From assembly GCA_900772705.1 (NCBI GenBank), contig CAAGRQ010000188.1, forward strand, positions 1 to 9,399: a stretch of DNA of 9,399 bases, given 5' to 3'. Below, piece after piece: positions 1 to 7,437 of the stretch. The position numbers were made by a program, and so were the translations under genes. A model generated the notes under the pieces. That model ran no database searches. It had not been told where the DNA came from and worked only from the letters and a program-made list of their open reading frames with translations. Numbering within the stretch: the stretch's first letter is position 1; the number at the start of each line of letters is the position of its first letter. Source of the DNA: Clostridia bacterium. Its GTDB lineage: Bacteria > Bacillota > Clostridia > Oscillospirales > Acutalibacteraceae.

Positions 1-143
1 ACCAACTCAAGCACAAGAGCCACAGCCAACAAAACATAAAACGCTACATTGTAAAAAACAGTTCCGTCAAAGAATATGCCCAATATTCTAAACACTGCCG
101 AAGCAATCAGCAGCAATAACGCAGTTAATGAATATTTACGCAT
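1..143 (-). CDS. Small membrane protein, N-terminal part only (runs off the window)
   Basis: Reading the minus strand from ATG at 143 gives 47 open codons to the window edge. The product begins MRKYSLTALLLLIASAVFRI and continues with a second hydrophobic stretch (about residues 31-47), so at least two membrane segments separated by a short FFDG turn are visible. A good ribosome binding site (GGAGG, 149-153) lies 5 bases before the ATG. The start is 13 bases after the citrate synthase stop, so the gene is probably translated from the citrate synthase transcript. I do not recognise the family: too little of it is present, and no catalytic or binding motif can be seen. The call of a real gene rests on the start context and the open frame. 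Confidence 0.6.
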   Translation of the reverse strand, partial: MRKYSLTALLLLIASAVFRILGIFFDGTVFYNVAFYVLLAVALVLEL

Positions 144-156
144 ATTTTCCTCCGTT

Positions 157-1524
157 TTATCTGTTACTTAAATCCACATACTCCCTCGGTTTGGTCACGC
201 TCTTATATGCGGGACGCATAATGCGTGACGAGGTTGTAATCTCCTCCAGACGGTGAGCACACCAGCCGGCAATACGAGCCGAAGCAAAAAGCGGCGTATA
301 CAAATCTTCGGGAATACCGAGTACCTTATAAACGAGTCCGCTGTATAAATCAACATTGGCACACATAGGCTTATCTACACCCTTAACATCGGCAAAAGCC
401 TTAGGCGTAAGACGTTCTATCGCATCAAGTGTCAAAAATTCCTTTTCAAAGCCGTGTTCGATAGCAAGTTTCTTTGCGCTCTGCTTAAGTATAACGGATC
501 TGGGGTCTGAAAGAGTATAAACGGCATGTCCCATACCGTAAATGAGTCCCGAGCCGTCGCCCGCTTCTTTATTAAGAATCTTAACGAGCATATCGTAAAC
601 CTGCTTATCATTTGTTGAATCGTCAAGATTTTCAATAACATAGTCCATCTGATGAGCAACCTTGATATTTGCACCGCCGTGACGGGGACCCTTTAGCGAA
701 CCGAGACCGGCAGTAATGGCGGAATATGTATCCGTTCCGCTGGAGGTAAGCACACGGGTAGAAAAAGTAGAGTTATTACCACCGCCGTGATCGGCATGAA
801 GCATAAGACAAATATCGAGAAGTCTTGCCTCGTCTTCGGTATAAAGTTTATCGGCACGAAGCAGACGAAGAATGGACTCGGCGGTTGAAAGTTCCTTTTT
901 AATCGGATGAAGATACATCGACTTATTATAGTATGCTCTGCGCTTAACCTGATAAGCGGAGTTCATCATAGTAGGAAACTGTGCGATAAGCTGAAGCGAC
1001 TGTCGAAGAACATTGGCTACCGAAATGTCATCGGGGTTTTCATCGTACGAATAAAGTGACATCACGCAACGAGCCATTTTATTCATAATGTCCTTTGACG
1101 GATGCTTCATAATCATATCCTCTATGAACTCATCGGGAAGAGTTCTGCACTCGCCGAAAACCTCACAGATGGCGTGAAGTTGGTCTTCCGTCGGCAGTTC
1201 GCCGAAAATAAGAAGCCACGCAACTTCCTCAAAGCCGAAACGGTCACCGTTTACGCAACCGTCGATTATATCCTTAATGTTATAGCCACGATACGAAAGT
1301 TTACCCTCTTTCGGAATACGCTCACCGTCGAGAATATAGTAACCTTCAACCGAGCATATGCGGGTAAGACCTGCCATAACACCGGTTCCGTCCTCATTTC
1401 TGAGTCCTCGTTTAACATGGTATTTGTCAAAGTCCGAAGACTTTATACGATTATTTTTTCCGAGCTCGCCGCAAAGACTCGAAAGTGCGTCCATAGAAAT
1501 GGGGGAAATATAGTTAGCCGCCAT
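157..1524 (-). CDS. gltA: Citrate synthase (Si-type fold, about 455 aa)
   Basis: Condenses acetyl-CoA with oxaloacetate to citrate, the entry step of the TCA cycle; in anaerobes this usually supplies 2-oxoglutarate and glutamate. The three catalytic residues are visible: His282 in GPRHGGAN, His333 in YGMGHAVYTLSDPR and Asp392 in NVDLYSG, with the conserved LMLHADHGGGNNST block around residues 241-253. The frame is open up to an ATG at 1563, but I chose the ATG at 1524 (MAANYISP) because GGGAG lies 9 bases before it, while the upstream ATG has no ribosome binding site. The 455-residue length is slightly longer than E. coli GltA (427), as in the clostridial subgroup. A 2-methylcitrate synthase role cannot be excluded from sequence alone, but no prp genes are nearby. 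A near-perfect sigma-A promoter lies upstream, and a small membrane protein gene follows after 13 bases. Confidence 0.95.
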   Translation of the reverse strand: MAANYISPISMDALSSLCGELGKNNRIKSSDFDKYHVKRGLRNEDGTGVMAGLTRICSVEGYYILDGERIPKEGKLSYRGYNIKDIIDGCVNGDRFGFEEVAWLLIFGELPTEDQLHAICEVFGECRTLPDEFIEDMIMKHPSKDIMNKMARCVMSLYSYDENPDDISVANVLRQSLQLIAQFPTMMNSAYQVKRRAYYNKSMYLHPIKKELSTAESILRLLRADKLYTEDEARLLDICLMLHADHGGGNNSTFSTRVLTSSGTDTYSAITAGLGSLKGPRHGGANIKVAHQMDYVIENLDDSTNDKQVYDMLVKILNKEAGDGSGLIYGMGHAVYTLSDPRSVILKQSAKKLAIEHGFEKEFLTLDAIERLTPKAFADVKGVDKPMCANVDLYSGLVYKVLGIPEDLYTPLFASARIAGWCAHRLEEITTSSRIMRPAYKSVTKPREYVDLSNR

Positions 1525-1585
1525 AATTACCTGCTCCCTGTATAAAATTATATTAACTGTCATAAGTTTTCTGTATTAATAATAT

Positions 1586-1614
1586 ATTATACTAAAGAAC
1601 AAAATTAATGTCAA
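1586..1614 (-). promoter_or_regulatory. Sigma-A promoter of citrate synthase
   Basis: On the minus strand the -35 TTGACA (1614-1609) and -10 TATAAT (1591-1586) are both exact consensus, separated by 17 bases. Transcription should start near 1579, giving a 5' leader of about 55 bases. The -10 overlaps a perfect 12-base palindrome (ATAATATATTAT, 1579-1590), which may simply reflect AT-richness. The -35 box overlaps the candidate ribosome binding site of the opposite-strand small ORF at 1632. Confidence 0.85.
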
Positions 1615-1631
1615 GGAGAGCAAAAAGCAAA

Positions 1632-1778
1632 ATGAAGCGTGTAATGATAATTTATTTGATAATATTTTTAGCAACGCTGTTAATACCTATGCTGTCTATG
1701 ATAAAGCCTGCCGAGCCGAACGACACGAGCGAACTGGTTACTTTATTTAACAGTGCCTTTATATCACTCTTTTATTGA
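1632..1778 (+). pseudogene. 48-codon membrane-anchored ORF, possible SpoIID N-terminal remnant
   Basis: ATG at 1632 to TGA at 1776-1778 encodes 48 residues: a basic start (MKR), one hydrophobic segment (about residues 4-23, IIYLIIFLATLLIPML), then a short polar part rich in Pro, Glu and Asp. AAGGAG at 1613-1618 lies 13 bases before the ATG, rather far for a ribosome binding site. The layout (MKR, one membrane anchor ending in LIPML, then an acidic linker) resembles the first residues of stage II sporulation protein D, but the catalytic and amidase-enhancer regions are absent because the frame stops 15 bases inside the convergent gerC coding region. It could be a truncated spoIID left after a rearrangement, a genuine small membrane protein, or chance. 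The SpoIID resemblance is from memory, not from an alignment. Confidence 0.3.
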
Positions 1779-2888
1779 ATTGTCGCTGATTAATTCAATT
1801 TCGGACGAGGCGTCAATATTAAATTTAACATTTTCCAAATTTTCACGCCAATTGTTTTTCATTCTGTTATAAGCGTCAAAATCGCTCTTTGCAAGCATTT
1901 TGCCGATAAAAAGAACGTCGCTTTTTGACTCAAGGCATTTTTTTACGGCACCGGTGCACAGGCGTTCAAGTTCCTTATTCGCAAGAACTTCGAGGCGTGA
2001 AATATCTTCTTCGCTTGTTTTGACCGCAATTCCCTTTTGAGTATTATTGAGAATCAATTTTGCTTTGAGTTTACAGTCGAATTCGATTGTCTCACCGATC
2101 GGTGAGGCTGTTTTTTTTATTTTTGTTGATTTTATTTCAAAACTTACATTTCCCAACTTTTCGTCATAAACATTCAGTGCTCCGCCTTTTATCAAATTAT
2201 TCATCAAAAGGAGACCGAAGGTTTCGCCGTCATCTAGGAAGGCGGCAGGTTTTTGTGAACTGAAAATCACAATCCCGTTGCAATAGGTTTTTTCATCTTT
2301 TACGCTGAGGCAAGGAAGACAGACATCCGAAGTTTCATCGGAGTAAGCATTCATCAACTCGTTTGCACTGACGCTTATACTGAGCCCGACTCTCTCGCCT
2401 GTCTTAATCATATCATAAACGCTTTGGGCAGGTATTTTTGCGTTTTCCTGCTTTGAGCCGATCACTTCTTGTGCCGATGTGTCACACAGAGCGACCTGAA
2501 CATCGGGGCGGCTGTCAATTCCACGCAGGACATAATCATTTATTCCGTCCAGTCCGAGTTCGGCATACTCCATGCCGAACACTATGATTTTATTCTGTCC
2601 GAAAAAAATGGGGCCGGTAACCCCTGCCGAAGCCTTTGATACGGCTTTTGAAATATTGTCTCCCGAGCCGCTTGCCACCGAAGTGATATTACTGTCAAAT
2701 CCCTCTGTGGTTGAACTGCCTTTTGCCAAGTCAAGATACTGTACGCAAACCTTTGTCTTTCCGTTTTCGGTATCAACGGACACGCCCTGCGCCACCGACA
2801 AATCGGAAAGGTTGGCGGAATAAGAGCACGAGGAAAACAAAAGCAAAACCGTCAGGCAGAGAAACAGAGCACAAATTTTTTTAAGCAT
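1764..2888 (-). CDS. gerC: Ger(x)C family spore germination lipoprotein (C subunit)
   Basis: C subunit of a GerA-type nutrient germinant receptor, a lipoprotein expected on the outer face of the spore inner membrane. The 374-residue product starts with a lipoprotein signal: MLKK, a hydrophobic core, then FSSC with the lipidated Cys21. The rest is soluble and matches the family layout, including a GIDSRPDVQVALC segment and a C-terminal region with helix-like FDAYNRMKNNWRENLENVKF before a final beta strand. The frame is open 20 codons further upstream, but the ATG at 2888 is right because it is preceded by GGAGG and leads straight into the signal peptide. It overlaps the gerB stop by 8 bases, implying translational coupling. 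No clear terminator follows the stop; the small opposite-strand ORF lies there. Confidence 0.9.
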   Translation of the reverse strand: MLKKICALFLCLTVLLLFSSCSYSANLSDLSVAQGVSVDTENGKTKVCVQYLDLAKGSSTTEGFDSNITSVASGSGDNISKAVSKASAGVTGPIFFGQNKIIVFGMEYAELGLDGINDYVLRGIDSRPDVQVALCDTSAQEVIGSKQENAKIPAQSVYDMIKTGERVGLSISVSANELMNAYSDETSDVCLPCLSVKDEKTYCNGIVIFSSQKPAAFLDDGETFGLLLMNNLIKGGALNVYDEKLGNVSFEIKSTKIKKTASPIGETIEFDCKLKAKLILNNTQKGIAVKTSEEDISRLEVLANKELERLCTGAVKKCLESKSDVLFIGKMLAKSDFDAYNRMKNNWRENLENVKFNIDASSEIELISDNSIKE

Positions 2889-3918
2889 TTTTATTTTTTC
2901 CTCCCACAAAGCCGTAAACAAGCGGAGTGACAACCGTAAGCAATACATAAAATACCGACCCGATCTTAACCGACAAAGGGGAAATATCGGTGCCGACCAA
3001 GTAAATCATCAAAAGTGATACGACAAACGATGCCACGGTAAAAAGAACCGTCTTTTTTGAATGAGAAACATTACGAACGCAAAGTCCGGCGCAAAAAATC
3101 ATCACGGCACATTTCAGATAAACTGCGAAAATCCAAAACGAGGTATGCAATATATCGAGCCGTGACATATCGGACAAGGACGCCATCCTGAAAAGAGTAA
3201 AAATCGGAAAAGCCTGCAAATCGGCATTTGCTCCAAGTACCGCACAGCAAAAAACAAGCAGCAGCATTACAGACGCATAAGAGGCGGTAATACCTGCATA
3301 ATACGCTTTTACGGGACTTGAAGCAACTCTTTTATACAGTGCGAGCAAGGTTATGGGTTGAGCGGTATTTGCCGTAAAAAGGAGCGCATTTGAAATAATT
3401 TGGTGCTTTGAATTCACAATCACGGGATAGAAATTCAGCACATTGAAATTTTTAATATTACACAGAGTAACCGACAGAATAACGAGTCCGAGAATTACAG
3501 CACAAAAGCCTGCGAATCTTGCGAGCGGTTCAAGTCCGAGGTACGCACCGTAGCACACCGCAACAAGAATCACCGTTACAATCACGGCTAAAGAAAGCTT
3601 TGGGTTCATCTTTGACACAGCAAAATACGAAAATCGGTTCACGGTAAGAGCACAAATAAATACATAATATGCGGCATAAAAAAGCGACAAATATTTATTG
3701 TTAAAAGGCGACACGCCTTTTTTTACGCACATCACGGCAGGAAAAGACAGCAAAAGGCTTAAAAAGAACGAAATTGCATAAGCAATTAAAATATCTGATG
3801 CGAACCTGCCGACCGAAATTGCCTGAATGTAGGTAAAAGAAACAACGGCACGGGAAATAAAAATAATCGAAAAAAATTGGAATGCCGATATAGTTCCGTG
3901 CTTTGCATTACTCCTCAT
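2881..3918 (-). CDS. gerB: GerAB/GerKB family spore germination permease (B subunit)
   Basis: B subunit of the germinant receptor, an integral membrane protein of the amino acid/polyamine/organocation transporter fold that forms the nutrient-binding part in characterised receptors. The 345-residue product is hydrophobic throughout, with about ten membrane segments, beginning with the TISAFQFFSIIFISR helix typical of the family's N terminus and ending in a basic tail (GGKNKNA). I chose ATG 3918 because GGAGGG (3932-3927) lies 8 bases upstream; a GTG at 3927 would overlap that site. The start overlaps the end of gerA by 11 bases and the stop overlaps gerC by 8, so the three subunits are translationally coupled. 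Sequence alone does not tell which nutrient is sensed. Confidence 0.9.
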   Translation of the reverse strand: MRSNAKHGTISAFQFFSIIFISRAVVSFTYIQAISVGRFASDILIAYAISFFLSLLLSFPAVMCVKKGVSPFNNKYLSLFYAAYYVFICALTVNRFSYFAVSKMNPKLSLAVIVTVILVAVCYGAYLGLEPLARFAGFCAVILGLVILSVTLCNIKNFNVLNFYPVIVNSKHQIISNALLFTANTAQPITLLALYKRVASSPVKAYYAGITASYASVMLLLVFCCAVLGANADLQAFPIFTLFRMASLSDMSRLDILHTSFWIFAVYLKCAVMIFCAGLCVRNVSHSKKTVLFTVASFVVSLLMIYLVGTDISPLSVKIGSVFYVLLTVVTPLVYGFVGGKNKNA

Positions 3919-5359
3919 CGGACACACCCTCCAATTCGCCTATTCTCACCTTACGCCGAGAGAGTTTTTTCCAATTTTCACGCACCAAAACATCGCCGAG
4001 CGAATGAAGGCTCAGCGGAGAAAGCGGTGCACTGTAAGGAACGCCGAGCGGAGACAGGGCACATATATTGCAAAACAACACGGCTGCCAAAAGCATAATT
4101 CCGTAAATTCCGAGCAGTCCGCCCGCAAAAATAAATATAATTCTAAGCACGGCAATACTCTCGTAAAGCGGATAAATAACATATGACGAAATTGCCGTTA
4201 CGGCAATAACTATGAGCATCGGTGCTCCGATAATGCCCGCCGAAACTGCGGCGTCTCCTATCACTATGCCGCCGATAATCGAAACGGCATGACCGATATT
4301 TTCCGGAAGTCTGAGTCCGCCCTCTCTCATAATCTCATAAAGCAGGTGAACAAAGACCGCCTCGGTAGTAAGGCTGAACGGCGTTGCCGCCTCGTTAGAC
4401 GCTATCAAAAACAAAAGATTGGTCGGTATAAGTTCCTGATGATATGTTCCGACTGCAACAAAAAGTCCCGGAAAAAACAGCGACACGACAAACGAAAAAT
4501 AACGCAAAATCCGCATAAATCCCGAAAAGGTCGGGTGATTATCGTAATCGTCTGCGGCAGAAAAATTATCGGAAAAAAGATACGGAACATAAATAACGAA
4601 CGGCGAGCCCTCAACCATAACAGCCACTCTACCCTCAAGAAGTTTTGAGGCAAGCACATCGGGGCGTTCCGTATTTCCCACGGCGGAAAAAAATGATTTT
4701 ATGTTGCTGTCGAGAAATGCGCTCAGTTCGCCGTAATCGGAGACCGTGCTCAAATCGGCATCTTTAAGTCTTTGTTCTACTGCCTTTACGGTGCTTTTAT
4801 CCGCACGGTTGTCAAGATAGCACAGAGCGACGGGTGTACTGACCGACGAGCCGAGTTTAATCTGCTTTTGCTTTAGGCGGTAAGTTTTAAGCCGTTTTCT
4901 AAGAAGTGCCTTATTATCGTTAATCGACTCGACAAAACATTCCTTTGCACCCTTTACATTAGCCTCTGTTTTCGCCTCGGAGGTGTCACGTCTTGTCCAG
5001 CCCTGAATACCGAACGCAAGTGCCTCGCCGATTCCGTCGATTATCACCACGGCAAATCCGGAGGATAAAAAATAATATACGTCCTCAAAAGTTTTTACGC
5101 TATTTTGCTCTATGCAGTGAACAGCCTCGGTTTTGATATATTCAAGTTGCTCCGTGGGAGAATCAAAACTTTTTTTACATTCAAAAAGGGGTTTCATAAT
5201 CATTTGGGAAAGTTGAAGAGAATCTATAAGCCCATCCATTCCGCAAACCAAAGCCTTATTATTTCCCGTAACAATCTCCTTTAATAAAAAATCCGAACTG
5301 TCCTTAAAATCATCTTCAAGAGTCAGTCGGTTAAGTTCGTAATCGTCATAAATATTCAT
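3908..5359 (-). CDS. gerA: GerA family spore germination protein (A subunit)
   Basis: A subunit of the germinant receptor. The 483-residue protein has the usual two parts. A soluble N-terminal region (about 1-280) carries the family block NVKGAKECFVESINDN at about 134-149 and LEGRVAVMVEGSPFVIYVP at about 241-259. A membrane region follows with FPGLFVAVGTYHQELIPTNL (about 296-315) and LPENIGHAVSIIGGIVIGD (about 351-369), then further hydrophobic helices and a short polar tail. The usual GPRE-like motif reads GAKE here, so the sequence is somewhat divergent. The frame is open to 5434, but the ATG at 5359 (MNIYDDYE) is preferred: GGTG lies about 8 bases upstream and the extra residues read through the intergenic region. 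An ATG at 5371 is the alternative. First gene of the gerA-gerB-gerC operon, divergent from DUF421. Confidence 0.93.
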   Translation of the reverse strand: MNIYDDYELNRLTLEDDFKDSSDFLLKEIVTGNNKALVCGMDGLIDSLQLSQMIMKPLFECKKSFDSPTEQLEYIKTEAVHCIEQNSVKTFEDVYYFLSSGFAVVIIDGIGEALAFGIQGWTRRDTSEAKTEANVKGAKECFVESINDNKALLRKRLKTYRLKQKQIKLGSSVSTPVALCYLDNRADKSTVKAVEQRLKDADLSTVSDYGELSAFLDSNIKSFFSAVGNTERPDVLASKLLEGRVAVMVEGSPFVIYVPYLFSDNFSAADDYDNHPTFSGFMRILRYFSFVVSLFFPGLFVAVGTYHQELIPTNLLFLIASNEAATPFSLTTEAVFVHLLYEIMREGGLRLPENIGHAVSIIGGIVIGDAAVSAGIIGAPMLIVIAVTAISSYVIYPLYESIAVLRIIFIFAGGLLGIYGIMLLAAVLFCNICALSPLGVPYSAPLSPLSLHSLGDVLVRENWKKLSRRKVRIGELEGVSDEE

Positions 5360-5391
5360 TACATTCACCATTGTTAGATTATGAAATTTTT

Positions 5392-5421
5392 TGAATAATA
5401 TACAAAATGAGACACAAAATA
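5392..5421 (+). promoter_or_regulatory. Candidate forespore sigma-G-like promoter for DUF421-DUF4363
   Basis: TGAATA (5392-5397) followed after 17 bases by CAAAATA (5415-5421) resembles the Bacillus sigma-G pattern (TGnATA, 17-18 bases, CATnnTA): the -35 fits, while the -10 has CAA instead of CAT. The predicted start near 5428 would leave a leader of only about 8 bases, barely holding the GGTG ribosome binding site (5427-5430). No convincing sigma-A promoter was seen in this 76-base divergent gap. Forespore expression would suit a spore membrane role, but the site is weak. Confidence 0.3.
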
Positions 5422-5435
5422 TTTTCGGTGACAAT

Positions 5436-6113
5436 ATGACTATTACAATTATAAGAGCAATAATAATTTATTTCTTTGTAAGTGCATCGGTCAGGGTGAT
5501 GGGCAAGCGGCAGGTGGGAGAATTAAACCCGCAGGAACTTGTTATCACTATTCTGATAAGTGCGGTTGCAACCGTGCCGTTGGAGGATAACGGAATGCCG
5601 CTGGCAAACTCGCTGATACCCATTGCGATATTCATAGCATTTGAAATACTGTCTTCGGCACTTGCCATGAAGTCGCTGAAATTCAGAAATTTAATACAGG
5701 GCAAGCCGATTTTTGTCATAAAAGACGGTGAAATCCAACAAAAAGAAATGAAAAAACTGAGATACACCGTAGACGATTTAATCGACGGAGTAAGACAGGC
5801 TGGAGTATTCGATATATCACAGGTGGCAAATGCAGTGGTGGAGACAAACGGTACAATATCCGTACAAACGAAATCGGAGTTTTCTCCTCTCACGCCAAAA
5901 GACGCAGGCATAAAAGTTGAGCCTGCCGAAGTGCCGCTCACGGTGATAATGGACGGCAAGGAAGTAGAAGAATACTACTCAAACATAGACTGCTCGAAAA
6001 ATTCGATTAAACTTCTTGCGGTTATTCACGGAGAACAATGCCAAAACATACTGCTTATGAACACGGACAGGCAGGGCAATGTATATATAGTAAAAAAGGA
6101 TGAATGTGAATGA
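5436..6113 (+). CDS. DUF421 (YetF-type) membrane protein
   Basis: A 225-residue membrane protein of the DUF421 family, named for B. subtilis YetF and relatives. The family signature is clear: an N-terminal hydrophobic helix (about 1-18), then VRVMGKRQVGELNPQELV (19-36) leading into a second membrane segment, DNGMPLANSLIPI and a third membrane segment (about 55-75). The soluble part contains FRNLIQGKPIFVIKDGEI (83-100), LRYTVDDLIDGVRQAGV (108-124) and VVETNGTISV (134-143). The frame is also open to a TTG at 5391, but ATG 5436 gives the normal family N terminus and has GGTG 5 bases upstream. Its stop overlaps the next start (ATGA). DUF421 proteins occur in spore inner membranes and in spoVA-linked mobile operons tied to spore resistance (recalled knowledge), which fits the adjacent germinant receptor. 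The biochemical activity is not established. Confidence 0.92.
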   Translation: MTITIIRAIIIYFFVSASVRVMGKRQVGELNPQELVITILISAVATVPLEDNGMPLANSLIPIAIFIAFEILSSALAMKSLKFRNLIQGKPIFVIKDGEIQQKEMKKLRYTVDDLIDGVRQAGVFDISQVANAVVETNGTISVQTKSEFSPLTPKDAGIKVEPAEVPLTVIMDGKEVEEYYSNIDCSKNSIKLLAVIHGEQCQNILLMNTDRQGNVYIVKKDECE

Positions 6114-6436
6114 AACGAATTTGGATAGCCGTCGTGCTTATCGCTCTGACCGTCACCTGCTGCACAAGCGAGCAGATATATGTAAAAAATTTCTACACCA
6201 CGATAGACGCTTTGGCAAAGGAAGAAAAGCCTAAAGAACTAAAGGAATATTGGAAAGAAAAAAACGACACGGCATACATTTTTTCTCCGCACGATATGCT
6301 CGACGAACTGGCACAAAGCATAAATGCACTCGACGATGAGCCTAACGCAGAAACAAAAAAAGACCTGAACGAGATCAGGGCAATAAACAAAGTATACTAT
6401 GAAAATCAGCGGATAACGCCGTCGAATATTTTTTAA
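6110..6436 (+). CDS. DUF4363 family small membrane-anchored protein
   Basis: A 108-residue protein with a short N-terminal membrane anchor (about residues 4-18, IWIAVVLIALTVTCC) followed by a helical, charged outer domain; helix-rich stretches at about 27-50 and 63-95 end in ENQRITPSNIF, which matches the family's typical C-terminal leu/asn-ile-phe ending. The double cysteine after the hydrophobic core is not a good lipobox because threonine precedes Cys17, so a membrane anchor is more likely than a lipoprotein. It starts inside the DUF421 stop (ATGA overlap), so the two are translationally coupled. DUF421 and DUF4363 genes are commonly paired in spore-forming Firmicutes (recalled), suggesting a joint complex; the function is unknown. 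Confidence 0.8.
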   Translation: MKRIWIAVVLIALTVTCCTSEQIYVKNFYTTIDALAKEEKPKELKEYWKEKNDTAYIFSPHDMLDELAQSINALDDEPNAETKKDLNEIRAINKVYYENQRITPSNIF

Positions 6437-6453
6437 CATGACTAAACAACAAG

Positions 6454-6488
6454 AAAAAAACACCCCTGCAATCGATGCAAGAGGTGTT
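6454..6488 (-). terminator. Rho-independent terminator of the E2-like gene (possibly bidirectional)
   Basis: An inverted repeat at 6459-6488 pairs AACACC...CTGCA with TGCA...GGTGTT around a 5-base loop (ATCGA), with one small bulge. Read on the minus strand it is followed by seven T residues (6460-6454), a strong terminator about 20 bases after the acyltransferase stop. On the plus strand, after DUF4363, the tail is only TTAATTATT, so termination there would be weaker. Confidence 0.85.
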
Positions 6489-6507
6489 AATTATTATGTA
6501 TGATTGA

Positions 6508-7413
6508 TTACTTCCATTCTTGAATAATCTGCGGATTTGCAAAAATTTCATCAAGTTTATTAAAGAAAGGAACGACGTCTCCGTAGTCAAGTGCTCTGTG
6601 GTCCATACAAATTGAAATAGGCATAACGGTGCCAACCTTGAGTTCACCGTCAACAACAATCGGCTTTTGCTGTGTTGCGTTAATGGCAATAGCGATAACC
6701 TGCGGCGGGATAATCTCAAGGAGTGTGCAACAACCCTTGAAATCACGCTTAATTGAGCCGAGGTTTGAAATAGTAATTGTGCCCTGCTCAATATCGTGCT
6801 TAGTAAGTCTTTCTGTTGTAGGGATAGAATAGTAATCCTTTTTAGCCTGACCGGAGAGGGTCTTTACTTTATGCTTACCCGTCTTTGAGCCATAGAGACG
6901 GCGAACGGTTTGAAGAATCTTACCCTTTTTAAGTCCCTGGAGAGTGTTATCGAGAGAAACCTCAAACATAACCTCATTAAGATCCGTATTCTTTGCTCTG
7001 CGAAGGCTGTCGTTAATAGCCTCTGTCATCTCGCTGAGAGTTTTACTGCCCATATCGTGCATATTAAGCGTCATCATTTCACCGTTAGGCAAAAGAGCAG
7101 GCATGGAAACATCCACATGGTCAAACTCGTGCAAGCAACCACGAACAAGTTTACGGTTAAATTCGAGATGAGCGTTCATCTTAGGAGCTGCCTTGAGTCC
7201 CTCACAGATAACTTTCATCATAACGGTGTTAATTGTAATCTTCTTTGACTTATCGGTACAGCCCTCGTTAAGCTTTTTACATTCCGCAAGAAAAGCAGTA
7301 ACTTCCGGCTCGTAAACCAATCCTGCGTGAGGAATTTGCTCCCAACTTTCCGCAGTCATATTTGATACGATTTTTCTGGCAATGCCAAAGTGTGTTGATC
7401 TAGTTAATGCCAT
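6508..7413 (-). CDS. Stand-alone lipoyl-less 2-oxo acid dehydrogenase E2-like acyltransferase
   Basis: A 301-residue protein with the chloramphenicol acetyltransferase/E2 catalytic fold. Landmarks are an N-terminal RKIVSNMTAESWEQIPH segment (13-29), GTITISNLGS (211-220), PPQVIAIAI (236-244) and the active-site block CMDHRALDYGDVVPFF (269-284), with catalytic His272 and Asp276. The usual DHRxxDG reads DHRALDYG, so Tyr replaces the Gly after Asp. There is no lipoyl domain (no DKA motif) and no subunit-binding domain, and no E1 or E3 genes are nearby. It should therefore transfer an acyl group between CoA and some other acceptor rather than serve a classical dehydrogenase complex; the substrate is unknown. 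Residues about 165-205 form a basic insert relative to typical E2 domains. AAGGAG lies 7 bases before ATG 7413. It follows the CoA-transferase gene on the same strand with its own promoter and terminator. Confidence 0.85.
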   Translation of the reverse strand: MALTRSTHFGIARKIVSNMTAESWEQIPHAGLVYEPEVTAFLAECKKLNEGCTDKSKKITINTVMMKVICEGLKAAPKMNAHLEFNRKLVRGCLHEFDHVDVSMPALLPNGEMMTLNMHDMGSKTLSEMTEAINDSLRRAKNTDLNEVMFEVSLDNTLQGLKKGKILQTVRRLYGSKTGKHKVKTLSGQAKKDYYSIPTTERLTKHDIEQGTITISNLGSIKRDFKGCCTLLEIIPPQVIAIAINATQQKPIVVDGELKVGTVMPISICMDHRALDYGDVVPFFNKLDEIFANPQIIQEWK

Positions 7414-7437
7414 ATTTTTCTCCTTAGTTTGTTATAT

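Noticed and set aside
1102..1545. Long plus-strand open frame (147 codons) opposite citrate synthase
   Set aside because: It is antisense to a clearly conserved enzyme, has no ribosome binding site and its product resembles nothing recognisable; a shadow of codon bias.
1525..1563. Upstream ATG giving citrate synthase 13 extra residues
   Set aside because: No ribosome binding site precedes it, and the family N terminus and GGGAG spacing favour the ATG at 1524.
1640..1763. Searched for a terminator after gerC
   Set aside because: No stem followed by a T-run was found on the minus strand, so read-through toward citrate synthase remains possible but unproven.
4289..4648. Lysine- and arginine-rich plus-strand open frame opposite gerA
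   Set aside because: The basic composition is the antisense image of hydrophobic membrane codons of gerA; not a real gene.
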